DNA from: Candidatus Tepidiaquacellales bacterium UBA2330
GTDB lineage: Bacteria; Bacteroidota; Ignavibacteria; Tepidaquicellales; Tepidaquicellaceae
Assembly: GCA_002344965.1 (NCBI GenBank)
Contig: DDUU01000054.1
Coordinates: 25,735-82,420, forward strand
Direction: 5' to 3'
Length of the DNA stretch: 56,686 bases
In this document: positions 17,036-24,773 of the stretch, piece after piece
Numbering within the stretch: position 1 is the first letter of the stretch
How the letters are laid out: each line of letters opens with the position of its first letter
Notes under the pieces: generated by a model
What the model saw: the letters and a program-made list of their open reading frames with translations, nothing else
Databases searched by the model: none
What the model was told of the DNA's origin: nothing
Program-made: the position numbers and the translations under genes

Positions 17036-18835
17036 ATGAAAAATGCCAAAATATTTTTAATTCTGGTGTTATCCTCTGCTTTAACATTTTCCTGCGGAAG
17101 GAAAAAAGATACCTCCGAAAGCAACACAACCGCACAATTTCCCATTACCGAACTTCAGCCTGTTGATACAGCCGGCTCCGAATACGGCGACTGGATAATT
17201 AAACATGAAATGTCCGATGCGGAAAAACTGAATCCGATTGTTACAAATGACGCCACAGCAACAGGCATTATGATTTATATTTTTGAAAACCTTCTTGAGA
17301 TAGACAGAGAAACTTATGAATTCAAACCGCTTATTGCAAAAGCAATGCCGGTTATAAGTGATGATCATTTGTCATATACATATGACTTAAAAGAAAATGT
17401 TACTTTTTCAGACGGTAAACCGCTTACAGGCGAAGATATAATTTTTACCGTAAAGGTCATAAAGAATCCGTTCACGGATGCCCAGGCGCTCAGAAATTAT
17501 TTTCTTGATGTGAAAAGCGTGGAGTTAGTGGACGGAAATAAATTCAAAGTAAGGTTTAATATGGTTAAGCCGTATTTCAGAGCAATTGTCGCTCTGAATG
17601 ATCTTGAAATCATTCCGAAGCATGTGCTTGATAAAAATAACGAAACGGATAATTTTACCTGGGATATGCTTAATGAAGCGGGAAAAACTTTTGACCCTGA
17701 AAAATTTGCCGGTATGAAAAAATATGCAGATCTGATTAATAAAGAAGAAATGTCGAGAAGCCCGGAATTTGTGATCGGCTCAGGTCCCTATAAACTTGAA
17801 AAATGGGTTACGGGTCAGTCCATTACTCTTGTTAGAAATGAAAATTACTGGAATAAATCCGAACTGCCAAACTATCCCAGGAGGATTGTATTCAAAACCA
17901 TAAAAGATCAGAATGCAGCAGTTGTAGCGGCAAAAAATAAAGAAGTCGATCAGCTGCAGGTAATTCAGCCAATAGATTTTGTAGAGAATATAAAAGACCC
18001 CGAGAAATTTAATCTGAAAAAATCCCTTGTAATTGAACCCTCATACAATTATATAGCCTGGAATAATGAACATCCGATATTTTCAGATAAAAAAGTCAGA
18101 TGGGCAATGGCGTATGCAATTGACAGAAATTCGATTGTAGATAAAATAGTATATGGAATGGGAAGTAATATTCAGTCGCATATTTTTTTCAAAAGCAAAT
18201 TTATAAATAACGACCTCCCGGTAATTCCCTATGATATTAATAAAGCAAAGACGCTTCTGACTGAAGCCGGTTGGAAAGATACTGACGGTGACGGGATACT
18301 TGACAAGGTAATTAACGGAAAGAAAACCGATTTTAAATTCACATTTACAAATAATACAAATCCCAAACGGAAAAAAGTTATACTTATCCTGATAGAACAG
18401 CTGAAACAGCTCGGAATACAAGCCGATATTCAGGAATATGAGTGGTCGGTGTTTCTGGATAAAGTAAAAAAGCATAATTACGACGCATGCTTTGCCGGCT
18501 GGCAGCTTTCTGTAACTGCGGATGATCCTTATCAGATCTGGCATTCGTCGCAGTCAATAGGTGAGGGAAGTAATTATTTCAGTTATAAAAATCCTGAAAG
18601 CGATAAACTTCTTGAAGAAAACAGACTTACATTTGATGATGAAAAAAGAAAAGAAATTTTAGGTAAATGGCAGCAGATAGTATATGATGATCAGCCGGTA
18701 ACTTTTCTCTGGAGCGAACCTGTGAGATATGTTTACAGTGACAGATACAGAAATGCCAGATGGTATGCTTTTCCCGACTCGCCTTTGTTAAATGAATGGT
18801 GGGTTCCTGCCAACAGACAACTGTATAAGGAATAA
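17036..18835 (+). CDS. ABC transporter solute-binding lipoprotein, family 5 (oligopeptide/dipeptide type), copy 1
   Basis: A 599-residue extracytoplasmic binding protein. The signal peptide ends in a lipobox LTFSC with Cys20 as the acylation site, followed by charged GRKKD. Family 5 features are LSYTYDLKENVTFSDGKPLTGEDIIFTVK, GSGPYKLEKW, ENYWNKS, KVRWAMAYAIDRNSIV and EWSVFLDKVKKHNYDA. The family delivers oligopeptides, nickel or sugars to a DppBC-like permease. By eye it is about two-thirds identical to the protein at 20414-22219 along its whole length, so the two are a duplication. It lies apart from the permeases, with hpf and hprK between. No ATPase gene is nearby. Both copies carry a DTDGDGI segment near residue 420, seen in other relatives. 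Confidence 0.92.
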   Translation: MKNAKIFLILVLSSALTFSCGRKKDTSESNTTAQFPITELQPVDTAGSEYGDWIIKHEMSDAEKLNPIVTNDATATGIMIYIFENLLEIDRETYEFKPLIAKAMPVISDDHLSYTYDLKENVTFSDGKPLTGEDIIFTVKVIKNPFTDAQALRNYFLDVKSVELVDGNKFKVRFNMVKPYFRAIVALNDLEIIPKHVLDKNNETDNFTWDMLNEAGKTFDPEKFAGMKKYADLINKEEMSRSPEFVIGSGPYKLEKWVTGQSITLVRNENYWNKSELPNYPRRIVFKTIKDQNAAVVAAKNKEVDQLQVIQPIDFVENIKDPEKFNLKKSLVIEPSYNYIAWNNEHPIFSDKKVRWAMAYAIDRNSIVDKIVYGMGSNIQSHIFFKSKFINNDLPVIPYDINKAKTLLTEAGWKDTDGDGILDKVINGKKTDFKFTFTNNTNPKRKKVILILIEQLKQLGIQADIQEYEWSVFLDKVKKHNYDACFAGWQLSVTADDPYQIWHSSQSIGEGSNYFSYKNPESDKLLEENRLTFDDEKRKEILGKWQQIVYDDQPVTFLWSEPVRYVYSDRYRNARWYAFPDSPLLNEWWVPANRQLYKE

Positions 18836-18998
18836 ACTTTTTATAAATTAATTAATTTAAATAATCCCGAACAGGAACATACTGTTTCAATAAAATATTT
18901 TTTATGATTTTCAATTTATAGTAGTTGAAATTAAATAAAGAGTTTAGCATATTCGCAAAATTCTGATACTTATATTATTAACCTTTAAAACCTTAAAA

Positions 18999-19334
18999 AT
19001 GATAAAAATTAACATCACTTCACGTCATTTTAAAGCTCACGATACGTTACAGGAATACATTAAAGCAGAAATTGAAAATCTCGGTAAATACAATGAAGAC
19101 ATCATTTATGCAGATGTAATACTTTCATTTGAAAAAGCGGTTAACAGTATCAAGCACTGTGAAATATTATTAAAAATACACGATAAGAACTTCACAGCAA
19201 AAGAAAGCAGTGATGATTTTGCAAAATCCGTTGATAAGGCGGTAAATAAAATCGAGACTCAGATATTGAAATACAAAGATAAAAATAAAGCTGAAAAATA
19301 TAATTCCAAAAAAGAAATCAAAAAAACAATTTAA
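18999..19334 (+). CDS. hpf: Ribosome hibernation-promoting factor (short HPF/YfiA type)
   Basis: A 111-residue protein of the short HPF class. Recognisable parts are the N-terminal strand MIKINITSRHFKAHDTLQEYIKAE (consensus I-x-I-x-x-R-x-x-x-x-x-x-L-x-x-Y), a second strand ADVILSFEK, the segment EILLKIHDKNFTAKESSDDF (consensus VEIxLxxxGxxLxAxExxxDMYAAID) and SVDKAVNKIETQILKYKDK. It is known to bind the 30S decoding region in stationary phase and promote inactive ribosome dimers or block translation. It lacks the C-terminal dimerisation domain of long HPF. ATG at 18999; its stop precedes the hprK start by 2 bases, so the two are coupled, matching the hpf-hprK neighbourhood of many Gram-negatives. 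Confidence 0.88.
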   Translation: MIKINITSRHFKAHDTLQEYIKAEIENLGKYNEDIIYADVILSFEKAVNSIKHCEILLKIHDKNFTAKESSDDFAKSVDKAVNKIETQILKYKDKNKAEKYNSKKEIKKTI

Positions 19335-19336
19335 TA

Positions 19337-20383
19337 TTGCCCGGTAAGTTTGAAAATATTAAGGAGATAAAGAAGGATTCCATTTCGGTGGAATTTCTGT
19401 ATAATGAATTCAAAGGAAGATTTAAACTTGAAAAAGTTACGGATAAAGATATCGATCCTGAAATTAAAATCACTGAAAAAGATATTCACAGACCTGGTCT
19501 TGCTCTCGCCGGATATGTAAAGCTGTTTACTTATAACAGGGTTCAGCTATTCGGGAATACGGAAATAAAATATCTGGAACAGCTGTCTCCGGAAGAAAGA
19601 CTCAGTTCTCTTAAAGGATTTTTTTCATTTGATGTGCCGTGCGTGATTGTTACTAACAATAATGAGATTCCAATAGAACTTAAAGAGCTTGCGGATTTGA
19701 GAAACGTCCCGGTGTTCAGATCAGTTTATCCGACCACGAGATTTTCCTATTTTATAAGTGATTTTCTTGATGATCAGTTCTCGGCACAGGTGATACTGCA
19801 CGGGTCATTTGTAGATGTTTACGGGGTTGGGCTTTTTTTCTCGGGAAAATCAGGAATAGGTAAAAGTGAAATTGCGCTGGATCTCGTGGAAAGAGGACAC
19901 AGACTGGTAGCGGATGATGTTGTAGTGGTTTCCAAAAAAGGCGAAGGCGTTTTAATGGGTTCCGGAATGGCGCTTGCTAAACATATAATGGAAATCAGAG
20001 GACTTGGTATCATTGATGTCAGCAAAATATTCGGGATCAGATCAATTCGTTTTCAGAAAAGAGTGGAAGTGATAGTGGAGCTTGAAGACTGGGACAGAGA
20101 TAAAGCCTATGACAGGACAGGTCTGGACAACTCCACAACTGATATTCTCGATGTTGATATTGAGCTGATCAAGTTGCCCATATTTCCCGGTAAAAATATT
20201 ACAGTGATAGCCGAAGTAATTGCACTGAATTATTTATGCAAGCATTACGGTTACAATGCTGCCGAAGAATTCAGAAGAAAGCTGCAGGAGAAAATTACAA
20301 AAAAATCCGAAAGCAGATCATTGAATGACAAAAATATCAGAATTGAAAAAACCACTGAATACTTTGAGCATGATTTTGAATAA
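19337..20383 (+). CDS. hprK: HPr kinase/phosphorylase
   Basis: A 348-residue bifunctional serine kinase/phosphorylase. The N-terminal domain has HRPGLALAGY, QLFGNTEIKYL and SPEERL. The catalytic domain has His155 in LHGSFVDVYGVGLFFSGKSG, the Walker A GKSGIGKS (170-177), LVADDVV (Asp pair) and the family signature MEIRGLGIIDVSKIFG (218-233). It phosphorylates a serine of HPr (Ser46 in Gram-positives) and dephosphorylates it with phosphate. Translation starts at a TTG two bases after the hpf stop; no ATG is available before the conserved domain. In Gram-negatives this gene often occurs without a full sugar PTS, where it probably serves regulation of nitrogen or envelope metabolism. No ptsH or ptsI is in the window. 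Confidence 0.93.
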   Translation: MPGKFENIKEIKKDSISVEFLYNEFKGRFKLEKVTDKDIDPEIKITEKDIHRPGLALAGYVKLFTYNRVQLFGNTEIKYLEQLSPEERLSSLKGFFSFDVPCVIVTNNNEIPIELKELADLRNVPVFRSVYPTTRFSYFISDFLDDQFSAQVILHGSFVDVYGVGLFFSGKSGIGKSEIALDLVERGHRLVADDVVVVSKKGEGVLMGSGMALAKHIMEIRGLGIIDVSKIFGIRSIRFQKRVEVIVELEDWDRDKAYDRTGLDNSTTDILDVDIELIKLPIFPGKNITVIAEVIALNYLCKHYGYNAAEEFRRKLQEKITKKSESRSLNDKNIRIEKTTEYFEHDFE

Positions 20384-20413
20384 AAATTTTAAATTAATTA
20401 ATTAACATTTATT

Positions 20414-22219
20414 ATGAAAAAAACCATAGCAGGAATTTTTTCCCTGATGATAATAATGACTTTGCTTTTTACGTCATGCGGAAGAAAGAAGGAAACTACG
20501 GAAAGCAAAGAAAACGCAGATGTGGTATTGACTGAGCTGATGCCTGTTGATACTGTTAATGCTGAAGAAGGCGACTGGGTGATAAAGCAGGAAATGGCTG
20601 ATGCTGAGAAACTCAATCCTACGGTTACAAATGACGCTACTGCAACAGGAATTTATATTTATATTTTCGAATCGCTGCTGGATATTAACAGAGAAACTTA
20701 CGAACTGAGACCGCTTATTGCTAAATCACTTCCTGAAATCAGCGAAGATAAGTTGTCTTACACTTTTGATCTTAAAGAAGATGTTAAATTTTCAGACGGT
20801 ACTCCTCTGACAGGTGAGGATATAATTTTTACAGTAAAAACAATAAAGAATCCGTTTACGGATGCTCAGGCGCTCAGAAATTATTTTGTAGATCTTAAAA
20901 ATGTGGAACTGGTGGACGGAAACAAATACAAAGTCAGATTTAATATGGCAAAACCTTATTTCAGAGCGGTATATTCGCTGGGCAGTATGTCTATTACGCC
21001 AAAACATATACTTGATAAAGACGGAATGAATGAAAAATTTACCTGGGAAGAACTTGAAGAAGCTCAGAAAAGTCTTGATCCGAAAAAATATCCGGAGATG
21101 CAGAAATATGCAGACTTCCTGAATTCTCAGGAAGTGTCGCGCGATCCGAAATATGTACTGGGCAGCGGTCCTTATAAACTTGATAAATGGACAACCGGAC
21201 AATCGATAGTATTACAGAGAAATAATAATTACTGGAATAAAAGCATGGTGCCGAATTTTCCAAACAAACTTGTCTTTAAAATAATACAGGATCAGAATGC
21301 TGCGCTGGTAGCTGCAAAGAATAAGGAAGTGGATCACATGTTTGTAATTCCGCCGATTGACTTTGTAGAAAATGTAAAGGATCCCGCCAAGTTCAATCTG
21401 AAGAAAGCTCTTGTATCAGAGCCGGTTTATATTTTTATCGCATGGAATAATAAAAGTCCGCTATTTTCAGATAAAAAAGTAAGATGGGCGCTTAGCTATG
21501 CAATAGACAGACAAACCATGATAGATAAAATTGTATACGGAATGGGTACAAAAGTTCAGTCTCCTGTTTTCATAGAGAGCAAGTATTATAATAACGATCT
21601 GCCCGTCATCGAGTACAGTCCTGAAAAAGCTAAGGAGTTACTTACCGAAGCAGGATGGAAAGATACTGACGGAGACGGCATAATTGATAAAGTCATTGAC
21701 GGAAAGAAAACGGATTTTAAATTTACGTTCATTAACAATAATAATCCGAAAAGAAAAAAAGTAATGCTCGTTATAATTGAATCGCTCAGACAGCTCGGCA
21801 TTCAGGCGGATCTTCAGGAATATGAATGGTCAGTATTTCTGGAAAAGACAAAGAAGCATGAATATGATGCATGCTATTCAGCATGGCAGCTGTCCGTAAC
21901 GCCGGAAGATCCTTATCAGATATGGCATTCCACACAGTCCGAAGGCGAAGGAAGTAATTTTATAAGTTATAATAATCCCGAAAGTGATAAACTCATAGAG
22001 CAAAACAGAATGGAATTTGATGATAATAAAAGAATGGAGATCCTGAAAAAATGGCAGCAGATAATATATGATGATCAGCCGACTACATTTCTCTGGACAG
22101 AACCATCCAGATTTATTTACAGTGACAGATTCAGAAACACAAGATGGTATGCATATCCTGATTCGCCTTTACTCAACGAATGGTGGACACCTGCAAGTGC
22201 TCAGAGATATCAAAATTAA
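20414..22219 (+). CDS. ABC transporter solute-binding lipoprotein, family 5 (oligopeptide/dipeptide type), copy 2
   Basis: A 601-residue binding lipoprotein, paralogous to the one at 17036. Lipobox is LLFTSC with Cys22, then GRKKETTES. Conserved blocks are LSYTFDLKEDVKFSDGTPLT, GSGPYKLDKWTTGQSI, NNNYWNKS, KVRWALSYAIDRQTMIDK and EWSVFLEKTKKHEYDACY. Divergence from copy 1 is spread over the protein and includes positions around the ligand cleft, so ligand range may differ. It is the copy next to the permease genes, separated from them by a hairpin (22229-22262) that could reduce read-through so that binding protein exceeds permease. ATG start; 30 bases after hprK. Confidence 0.92.
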   Translation: MKKTIAGIFSLMIIMTLLFTSCGRKKETTESKENADVVLTELMPVDTVNAEEGDWVIKQEMADAEKLNPTVTNDATATGIYIYIFESLLDINRETYELRPLIAKSLPEISEDKLSYTFDLKEDVKFSDGTPLTGEDIIFTVKTIKNPFTDAQALRNYFVDLKNVELVDGNKYKVRFNMAKPYFRAVYSLGSMSITPKHILDKDGMNEKFTWEELEEAQKSLDPKKYPEMQKYADFLNSQEVSRDPKYVLGSGPYKLDKWTTGQSIVLQRNNNYWNKSMVPNFPNKLVFKIIQDQNAALVAAKNKEVDHMFVIPPIDFVENVKDPAKFNLKKALVSEPVYIFIAWNNKSPLFSDKKVRWALSYAIDRQTMIDKIVYGMGTKVQSPVFIESKYYNNDLPVIEYSPEKAKELLTEAGWKDTDGDGIIDKVIDGKKTDFKFTFINNNNPKRKKVMLVIIESLRQLGIQADLQEYEWSVFLEKTKKHEYDACYSAWQLSVTPEDPYQIWHSTQSEGEGSNFISYNNPESDKLIEQNRMEFDDNKRMEILKKWQQIIYDDQPTTFLWTEPSRFIYSDRFRNTRWYAYPDSPLLNEWWTPASAQRYQN

Positions 22220-22228
22220 TAAATAAAT

Positions 22229-22262
22229 AACACGCTGTCAGTTTTTATACGGACAGCGTGTT
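22229..22262 (+). terminator. Stem-loop between binding protein and permease genes
   Basis: An 11-bp perfect stem, arms AACACGCTGTC (22229-22239) and GACAGCGTGTT (22252-22262), with a 12-base loop. It is followed only by TATCAATT, not by a strong T-run, so it is more likely a partial terminator or an mRNA-stabilising element than a full stop. The position between the binding protein and the permeases fits differential expression. Confidence 0.6.
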
Positions 22263-22290
22263 TATCAATTATAAATACTAATTTATAAAA

Positions 22291-23307
22291 ATGACAGAAT
22301 ATGTAATCAGAAGAATTTTACTTTTTATTCCCACGCTTATCATTATAACCATGATAACATTTCTTGTCTGCAGACTTGCTCCCGGAGATCCTACCGAAAT
22401 GAAAATCGGACAGACTCAGGAAGCGCAGAAGACGGATTCAAAAAATCTGATGAATGAGCAGGCAAAGGAATTTTATAAAAAGAAGTTCGGACTCGATAAG
22501 CCGCTGTATGTTCAGTATTTTCTTTGGATTGGAAATATGCTTCAGGGTGATTTTGGGAATTCATTTAAGGATGACAGACCTGTAATTGACAAGATCTTCG
22601 AAAGACTGCCTGTTACCATTTCAATCAGTCTTCTTTCATTTTTACTGATCTATACGGTTGCAATACCTATTGGCATTTACAGCGCAGCGAGGCAGTATTC
22701 ATTACTTGACAGGACGACTACGGTAATTTTGTTTGTACTTTATTCCCTGCCGAATTTTTGGGTAGCAACTCTTGCAATCGTATTTCTGTGTAATGTAGAA
22801 TATCTGAAAATATTTCCGACTGCGGGAATCAGATCGGAAAATTTTGATTCTCTGAGTTTCATCGGTCAGGTAAAAGACAGATTCATGCACCTTTTTCTTC
22901 CGGTTACAATTTCAAGTCTGACAAGTTTTGCATTCCTGTCAAGACAGATGAGAAGTTCAATGCTGGAAGTCATCAGACAGGATTACATAAGGACAGCAAA
23001 AGCAAAAGGTCTTTCTGAAAGAAAAGTAGTAATGAAACACGCATTAAGAAATTCACTGATCCCGATTATTACGCTTGTAGGAGGGTTACTTCCTGCAATG
23101 ATCGGCGGAAGCGTTATTATCGAAACGATCTTTTCCATTCCGGGAATCGGTCAGCTTGCATTTCAGGCAATATTAGACAGGGATTATCCGTTGATAATGG
23201 CTGAACTTGTTCTGGCATCTGTACTTACTGTCGTAGGTATTTTACTTGTTGACATATTATATTCATTTGTAGATCCCCGAATTGCATTTACTAAAAAATC
23301 AGCATGA
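22291..23307 (+). CDS. ABC transporter permease, DppB/OppB type
   Basis: A 338-residue inner-membrane protein with about six helices. The N-terminal YVIRRILLFIPTLIIITMITFLV and ARLAPGDP-like CRLAPGDPTEM are diagnostic of the DppB side, with the PLYVQYFLWIGNMLQGDFG block. The EAA loop that contacts the ATPase is IRTAKAKGLSERKVVMKHAL (about residues 233-252), followed by VGGLLPAMIGGSVIIETIF and PGIGQL. It forms the pore with the following gene. A long insertion between the first helix and FGLDKPLY (residues about 33-68) is longer than in the E. coli protein. ATG start after the hairpin. Confidence 0.93.
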   Translation: MTEYVIRRILLFIPTLIIITMITFLVCRLAPGDPTEMKIGQTQEAQKTDSKNLMNEQAKEFYKKKFGLDKPLYVQYFLWIGNMLQGDFGNSFKDDRPVIDKIFERLPVTISISLLSFLLIYTVAIPIGIYSAARQYSLLDRTTTVILFVLYSLPNFWVATLAIVFLCNVEYLKIFPTAGIRSENFDSLSFIGQVKDRFMHLFLPVTISSLTSFAFLSRQMRSSMLEVIRQDYIRTAKAKGLSERKVVMKHALRNSLIPIITLVGGLLPAMIGGSVIIETIFSIPGIGQLAFQAILDRDYPLIMAELVLASVLTVVGILLVDILYSFVDPRIAFTKKSA

Positions 23308-24413
23308 AGAAAACAGATCAGAAAGAAAAATCAGTTAATACTGAAATCAGCGATGCTGCCGGAAACGGCTTAAGCAAATCGCAGCTTGAATCTCAGAAAG
23401 AAGTCGGAGTTTCTTACTCGTCGCTTGTAAAGCATCAGTTTAAAAAAAATAAACTGGCTATGATATCGATGTATATTGTAATCGTATTGATTGTGATTGC
23501 GATAACAGCAGATTTTCTTGCAAACAGCAAACCTCTTTATGCGGTATATAACGGCGAAACATATTTCCCTGTTATAAAAGATTATTTTAATGAAATTGGC
23601 ATAAGCAAGTGGGAGCCAAACATGATAAACATAAACTGGAAAGAGCTTGACAATCAGAATAAACTCGAAAGCGTACTCTGGACTCCGGTGCCTTACGGAC
23701 CAAGTGAAATAGATCTTGCAAATAATCTGAAATCTCCGGGAGGTGATCATTATCTCGGGACTGACGCAATTGGCAGGGATCTGCTGGCAGGACTTATTCA
23801 CGGATCGCGTGTTTCGTTATCAGTGGGATTTGTAGCTGCGGGGATCGCTCTTCTGATTGGAATTGTAATGGGCTCGCTTGCAGGATTTTACGGAGGTAAA
23901 GTCGATCTGATCATCATGAGGTTTGTAGAGATCATGGTAACTCTTCCCGTATTTTTCCTCATTATTACAATTGTGGCGATTTACGGATCGAGCATCTGGT
24001 ATATAATGGCTGCTATCGGTATTACATCATGGACCGGAGATGCAAAGCTGATCAGAGGAGAAGTTTTAAAAGTAAGAAGTATGGAATACATTACAGCTGC
24101 AAGTTCGATAGGTCTGCCGAACAGACAGATAATTTTCAGGCACGTAATTCCAAATGCAATAGCGCCAGTTCTTGTATCCGGAGCATTTGCAATTGCAGGC
24201 GCCATTCTTACCGAAGCCGCGCTGAGCTTTCTCGGTTTCGGAGTAAGCGCTACGGTAGTAACCTGGGGTTCGCTTTTAAATGAAGCAAGAGGCGCTTCAA
24301 ATGCCTGGTGGCTTGCGATTTTTCCGGGTATGATGATCTTTATAGCAGTAGTAACATATAATCTAATTGGTGAAGGATTAAGAGATGCTCTGGATCCGAG
24401 ACTCAGAGATTAG
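23304..24413 (+). CDS. ABC transporter permease, DppC/OppC type
   Basis: A 369-residue permease partner. The first helix is MISMYIVIVLIVIAITADFL; then come HYLGTDAIGRDLLAGLIHGSR, GSLAGFYGG and LPVFFLIITIVAIYG. The EAA motif lies around residues 262-282 (ITAASSIGLPNRQIIFRHVI) and PNAIAPVLV, then EAALSFLGFG closes the family pattern. The extracytoplasmic loop after helix one (about residues 72-145) is longer than usual and includes ESVLWTPVPYGPSEIDL. The ATG overlaps the dppB-like stop by 4 bases (ATGA), a classic coupling. No OppD/OppF-type ATPase follows, so the ATPase subunits must be encoded elsewhere. Confidence 0.93.
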   Translation: MKKTDQKEKSVNTEISDAAGNGLSKSQLESQKEVGVSYSSLVKHQFKKNKLAMISMYIVIVLIVIAITADFLANSKPLYAVYNGETYFPVIKDYFNEIGISKWEPNMININWKELDNQNKLESVLWTPVPYGPSEIDLANNLKSPGGDHYLGTDAIGRDLLAGLIHGSRVSLSVGFVAAGIALLIGIVMGSLAGFYGGKVDLIIMRFVEIMVTLPVFFLIITIVAIYGSSIWYIMAAIGITSWTGDAKLIRGEVLKVRSMEYITAASSIGLPNRQIIFRHVIPNAIAPVLVSGAFAIAGAILTEAALSFLGFGVSATVVTWGSLLNEARGASNAWWLAIFPGMMIFIAVVTYNLIGEGLRDALDPRLRD

Positions 24414-24479
24414 TAAAAATTTTTAAAACACAGTTATATACAAATTTATAAAACAAATATCAGGAGGTAAAATAATAAC

Positions 24480-24707
24480 ATGGTATGGACATTAGAATTG
24501 GCGTCATATCTGGATGACGCGCCGTGGCCGGCGAATAAATTTGAGCTGATAGATTACGCTATCAGGTCAGGCGCTCCAAATGAAGTAATAAATAATCTGA
24601 ATGATCTTGAAGATACTGAAGAGCCCTTTGAAAGCATAGAGGAAATATGGCTTGATTATCCTACGGACGAAGACTTTTTTTATGATGAAGAAGCAAAGGA
24701 TTTTTAA
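24480..24707 (+). CDS. Small acidic DUF2795-like protein
   Basis: A 75-residue, strongly acidic protein. The segment LDDAPWPANKFELIDYAIRSGAPNEVINNLNDL resembles the DUF2795 pattern, in which a F-PAsK-x-E-L-x-x-x-A-x-x-x-x-A helix is followed by a second helix; the C-terminal IEEIWLDYPTDEDFFYDEE is richer in Asp and Glu than that family. Function is unknown. It is preceded by a perfect Shine-Dalgarno AGGAGGT 10 bases before the ATG, unusual in this window, and followed by a strong terminator, so it is probably an abundant single-gene transcript. Confidence 0.72.
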   Translation: MVWTLELASYLDDAPWPANKFELIDYAIRSGAPNEVINNLNDLEDTEEPFESIEEIWLDYPTDEDFFYDEEAKDF

Positions 24708-24728
24708 GTTAATACATATTTTTATAAG

Positions 24729-24758
24729 ACCCAATGATGCAAGTTATTGGGTTTTTTT
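24729..24758 (+). terminator. Rho-independent terminator after the DUF2795-like gene
   Basis: Stem ACCCAATGA (24729-24737) pairs with TTATTGGGT (24744-24752, one G-U) around a 6-base loop, followed directly by a run of T to 24758. The spacing after the stop codon at 24707 is 21 bases. The next gene starts 15 bases beyond the T-run, so its own promoter must overlap this region or it relies on read-through. Confidence 0.85.
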
Positions 24759-24773
24759 ATTTAACTTTTGCCG

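Noticed and set aside
18280..18310. EF-hand-like DTDGDGI segments in both peptide-binding proteins
   Set aside because: The segment is common in family 5 binding proteins; a calcium role is not supported beyond a short loop match.
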